From Deltaproteobacteria bacterium (GTDB lineage: Bacteria > Desulfobacterota > Desulfobulbia > Desulfobulbales > VMSU01): DNA of 16,737 nucleotides. Shown here one piece after another: positions 15,192 through 16,737 of this stretch. The notes under the pieces are model-generated. The model was not told where the DNA came from and made no database searches. It saw only the letters and a program-made list of their open reading frames with translations. The DNA is taken from positions 1 to 16,737 of the forward strand of contig JAJYJA010000038.1 in NCBI GenBank assembly GCA_021789795.1. Reading direction: 5' to 3'. Numbering within the stretch: position 1 is the stretch's first letter; every line of letters starts with the position of its first letter. The translations under genes were made by a program, and so were the position numbers.

Positions 15192-16000
15192 TGCCGTCAC
15201 CAGGAGAAAGATTCGAGGCCTTACGTCAGATCATCGTCACCCTGCGGCAGCCGGGCGGCTGTCCCTGGGATCGACGTCAGACCCCCCAGAGCCTCAAGTC
15301 CTATCTGCTGGAAGAGGCCCACGAGCTCTTGGAGGCCATCGACCGCGACGACGCCGGCCTGGTGCGGGAGGAGCTGGGCGACCTGTTCTTTCAGCTGGTC
15401 TTTATCGGTCAGCTCTTCGAGGAGCAGGGCCGCTTCACCCTGGCCGAGTCCTTGGCCGGCATCGTGGAGAAGATGATTAAACGCCACCCCCACGTCTTCG
15501 GCGACGAGGTGGTGGCCACGGAGGAGGAGCAGCGTCGCCGCTGGAATCAGCTCAAGTCCGCCGAGAAGAAGGAGCCGGGGGCCGTGGTCGATCTCTTAAA
15601 CAACGTGCCCCGTAGCCTGCCGGCCCTGCGTCGGGCGCAGCGGGTCTGCGAGCGTGCCGCCCACAACGGTTTTGAGTGGCGGGACACCGGCCAGGCCCTG
15701 GCCAAGCTGGAGGAGGAGGTCGGCGAGTTGCGGCAGGCGGTGGCTAAAGGCCAGCCCGAAACGATCGACGAGGAACTGGGCGACGTCCTCTTCATGCTGG
15801 TGAACCTGGGCCGGCTGCACAAGCTCAACTGCGAGGACAGTCTGGCCTCCGCCACCAACAAGTTCATTCGCCGTTTCACCCGGCTGGAGGCCAAGGCCAA
15901 GGCCGGGGGGCGGACGGTGGCGGAGCTGTCCCTGGCCGAGCAGCTTGGCCTTTGGGCCGAGGTTAAGGACGAGCTGGCCAGGGAAAGGGAAGGCGCCTAA
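15191..16000 (+). CDS. mazG: Nucleoside triphosphate pyrophosphohydrolase MazG
   Basis: This cytoplasmic enzyme hydrolyses (d)NTPs to NMP and pyrophosphate, acting as a nucleotide-pool cleaner. The 269-residue protein has the two tandem MazG domains of the E. coli type (263 residues). The N-terminal domain has CPWDRRQTPQSLKSYLLEEAHE (about 24-45), with the acidic metal-binding set EEAHE (41-45) and EELGD (60-64). The C-terminal domain has EEEVGEL (174-180) and EELGDVLF (194-201). RHPHVFGDEV (98-107) and the RWNQLKSAEK segment (about 117-126) are also family-typical. The ATG at 15191 is in an AT-rich context and has no Shine-Dalgarno sequence. A 371-bp non-coding stretch follows. Confidence 0.96.
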   Translation: MPSPGERFEALRQIIVTLRQPGGCPWDRRQTPQSLKSYLLEEAHELLEAIDRDDAGLVREELGDLFFQLVFIGQLFEEQGRFTLAESLAGIVEKMIKRHPHVFGDEVVATEEEQRRRWNQLKSAEKKEPGAVVDLLNNVPRSLPALRRAQRVCERAAHNGFEWRDTGQALAKLEEEVGELRQAVAKGQPETIDEELGDVLFMLVNLGRLHKLNCEDSLASATNKFIRRFTRLEAKAKAGGRTVAELSLAEQLGLWAEVKDELAREREGA

Positions 16001-16037
16001 TCAATCCGGGCCAAGACGGGAGATTACCGGGAGGAAA

Positions 16038-16113
16038 CCGCCAAGCACGTAAGTGGCGGCGGGGATTACACGATCCGTCCTTCCCGGAGAAAATCCGGGA
16101 ACTGCCCGCCGCC
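16038..16113 (+). other. GC-rich region with competing hairpins
   Basis: Three pairings are visible: CCGC (16038-16041) with GCGG (16056-16059), stacked on CAC/GTG around a GTAA tetraloop (16049-16052); TTCCCGGA (16081-16088) with TCCGGGAA (16094-16101) around GAAAA; and GGCGGCGGG (16055-16063) with CCCGCCGCC (16105-16113), which encloses the second hairpin and competes with the first. No T-run follows, so it is not an ordinary intrinsic terminator. It may be a mazG 3' structure, a small RNA or a switch. Confidence 0.35.
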
Positions 16114-16215
16114 GGCCTCGCTGGCCTTGACACCGGAAGGGGAGCTACTGTTGCTGCCAGTCCCTCCCAAAATAAATTGTCGCCGGTTGTTCGCGTTTAA
16201 GCGCTCAAACTACTG

Positions 16216-16244
16216 TTGACACCGGCGTGAACATGGGGAATCAT
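16216..16244 (+). promoter_or_regulatory. Candidate sigma-70 promoter
   Basis: TTGACA (16216-16221, perfect -35) is followed after 17 bp by AATCAT (16239-16244, four of six matches). Transcription would start near 16251, about 120 bases before the response-regulator start. Confidence 0.4.
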
Positions 16245-16282
16245 GGGGATTAACGGTCCTGCCCGCCTCCGGGGCAGGGGTG

Positions 16283-16317
16283 CGTGACAACTGTCACGAA
16301 AAATGCAAAGCTGTCAC
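16283..16317 (+). promoter_or_regulatory. Inverted repeat (operator-like) with a third half-site
   Basis: CGTGACA (16283-16289) and TGTCACG (16292-16298) form a perfect 7-bp inverted repeat around two bases. CTGTCAC recurs at 16311-16317, exactly 20 bp after the copy at 16291-16297, i.e. about two helical turns. This arrangement is typical of a binding site for a dimeric regulator plus an extra half-site. It lies about 75-90 bp before the response-regulator start. Confidence 0.45.
16291..16307 (+). promoter_or_regulatory. Sigma-54-like promoter element
   Basis: Compared with the consensus YTGGCACGRNNNTTGCW, this 17-base stretch (CTGTCACG, then four bases, then AATGCA) differs at two positions. 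The -12 GC and the 10-base spacing are intact, but the -24 GG reads GT, which is usually damaging. The start of transcription would be near 16318. It overlaps the inverted repeat, so the resemblance may be coincidental. Confidence 0.25.
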
Positions 16318-16371
16318 TTATCGCTTTCATCCACCGGATGAGTATTTTTACTTAAGGCAGGAGGACAGGCC

Positions 16372-16737
16372 GTGGCCCGCATACTGTTAATCGACGACGA
16401 CCCCTGGGTAATCAAAATCTTCCAGCAGATCCTGGAGGGAGAGAAGCACGAGGTCATCACCGCCAGCAACGGCCAGGAGGGCCTGGAGCTGTTCCGGCGC
16501 TCGGCGGTTGACCTGATCATCACCGACATGGTCATGCCGGTCAAGGACGGGCTGAAGATGATCATGGAGATCGAGAAGGAGTCCCCCAACGTGCCGGTGA
16601 TCGCCATCTCCGGTGGCGGGGTGATCGCCCCGGAACGCTATCTGGCCCTGGCCGAAAGCATCGGCACCAGAAAGACCCTGGCCAAGCCCGTCTCCCGCCA
16701 GGAGTTGGTCGAGGCGGTGAACGCCGTCTTGAGTTGA
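16372..16737 (+). CDS. Single-domain response regulator (CheY-like)
   Basis: This is a 121-residue receiver domain with no output domain. The phosphorylation site is complete: acidic pocket D8-D9 (within LLIDDD), phospho-acceptor D52 in TDMVMP, S80 in AISGGG, and K105 in the KP pair. The start is GTG, with AGGAGG (16359-16364) seven bases upstream, a strong ribosome-binding site. The stop codon is the last three bases of the window, so any downstream partner kinase is out of view. Single-domain regulators act by protein-protein contact (motor switching, phosphorelay) or by shuttling phosphate; which applies here cannot be told. The long structured upstream region suggests its own promoter. 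Confidence 0.92.
   Translation: MARILLIDDDPWVIKIFQQILEGEKHEVITASNGQEGLELFRRSAVDLIITDMVMPVKDGLKMIMEIEKESPNVPVIAISGGGVIAPERYLALAESIGTRKTLAKPVSRQELVEAVNAVLS

Larger units (their letters stand above)
16001..16371. other. Non-coding region between mazG and the response regulator
   Basis: No gene is seen in 371 bp. The left part (16038-16120) is dense in GC-rich hairpins, the middle is AT-richer, and the right part holds a promoter-like pair, an inverted repeat, a sigma-54-like element and a small hairpin TCATCC (16327-16332) / GGATGA (16336-16341) followed by TATTTTTA. A CGCCGGT (16181-16187) / ACCGGCG (16221-16227) inverted repeat brackets a near-palindrome GTTTAAGCGCTCAAAC (16195-16210). Confidence 0.6.

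Overview
This is a GC-rich (roughly two-thirds G+C by eye), densely coded bacterial chromosome segment. The gene content points to an anaerobic or facultatively anaerobic member of the Desulfobacterota (the former Deltaproteobacteria): a complete Rnf complex in the order rnfC-D-G-E-A-B followed by apbE, a long poly-cysteine RnfB, and a linked feoAB ferrous-iron uptake operon. The lineage is an inference from gene content and protein style; no 16S rRNA or other marker is present. No transposase, integrase, CRISPR array, rRNA or tRNA gene was seen.

Layout. (1) Bases 1-197 are a non-coding leader with a terminator-like palindrome, followed by rsmE (+). (2) Bases 962-6190 are a tightly packed leftward operon read as feoA-feoB-(endonuclease V-like protein)-can-murJ, whose last gene converges on rsmE with only 14 bp between the stop codons. 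(3) Bases 6191-6644 are a divergent, non-coding control region between feoA and rnfC; it holds a striking extended hairpin with two tandem G.A motifs. (4) Bases 6645-13664 are the Rnf operon: rnfC, a structured 133-bp spacer, rnfD, rnfG, rnfE, rnfA, rnfB and apbE. (5) Bases 13728-16000 are housekeeping genes on the + strand: aat, a gph-type phosphatase and mazG. (6) Bases 16001-16371 are non-coding, with mutually exclusive hairpins, a sigma-70-like promoter, a sigma-54-like element and a perfect inverted repeat, leading into a single-domain response regulator that ends exactly at the window edge.

How the genes work together. Rnf couples electron transfer between reduced ferredoxin and NAD to ion movement across the membrane. 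RnfC carries the NAD(H)/flavin site and two [4Fe-4S] clusters, RnfB is the poly-ferredoxin entry point, RnfD and RnfG carry covalent FMN, and RnfA/RnfE form the membrane core. ApbE, exported by a Tat signal, is the FMN transferase that would modify RnfG and RnfD. The neighbouring Feo system would supply the iron that such a cluster-rich complex needs, although that link is an inference from adjacency.

The least ordinary features are: an RnfA with an N-terminal signal peptide and an extra ~95-residue beta-rich domain; an RnfE in which one of the canonical cluster-ligand cysteines appears to be replaced, with a new cysteine 11 residues downstream; an rnfD whose best-supported start codon is ATT; and several structured non-coding stretches.
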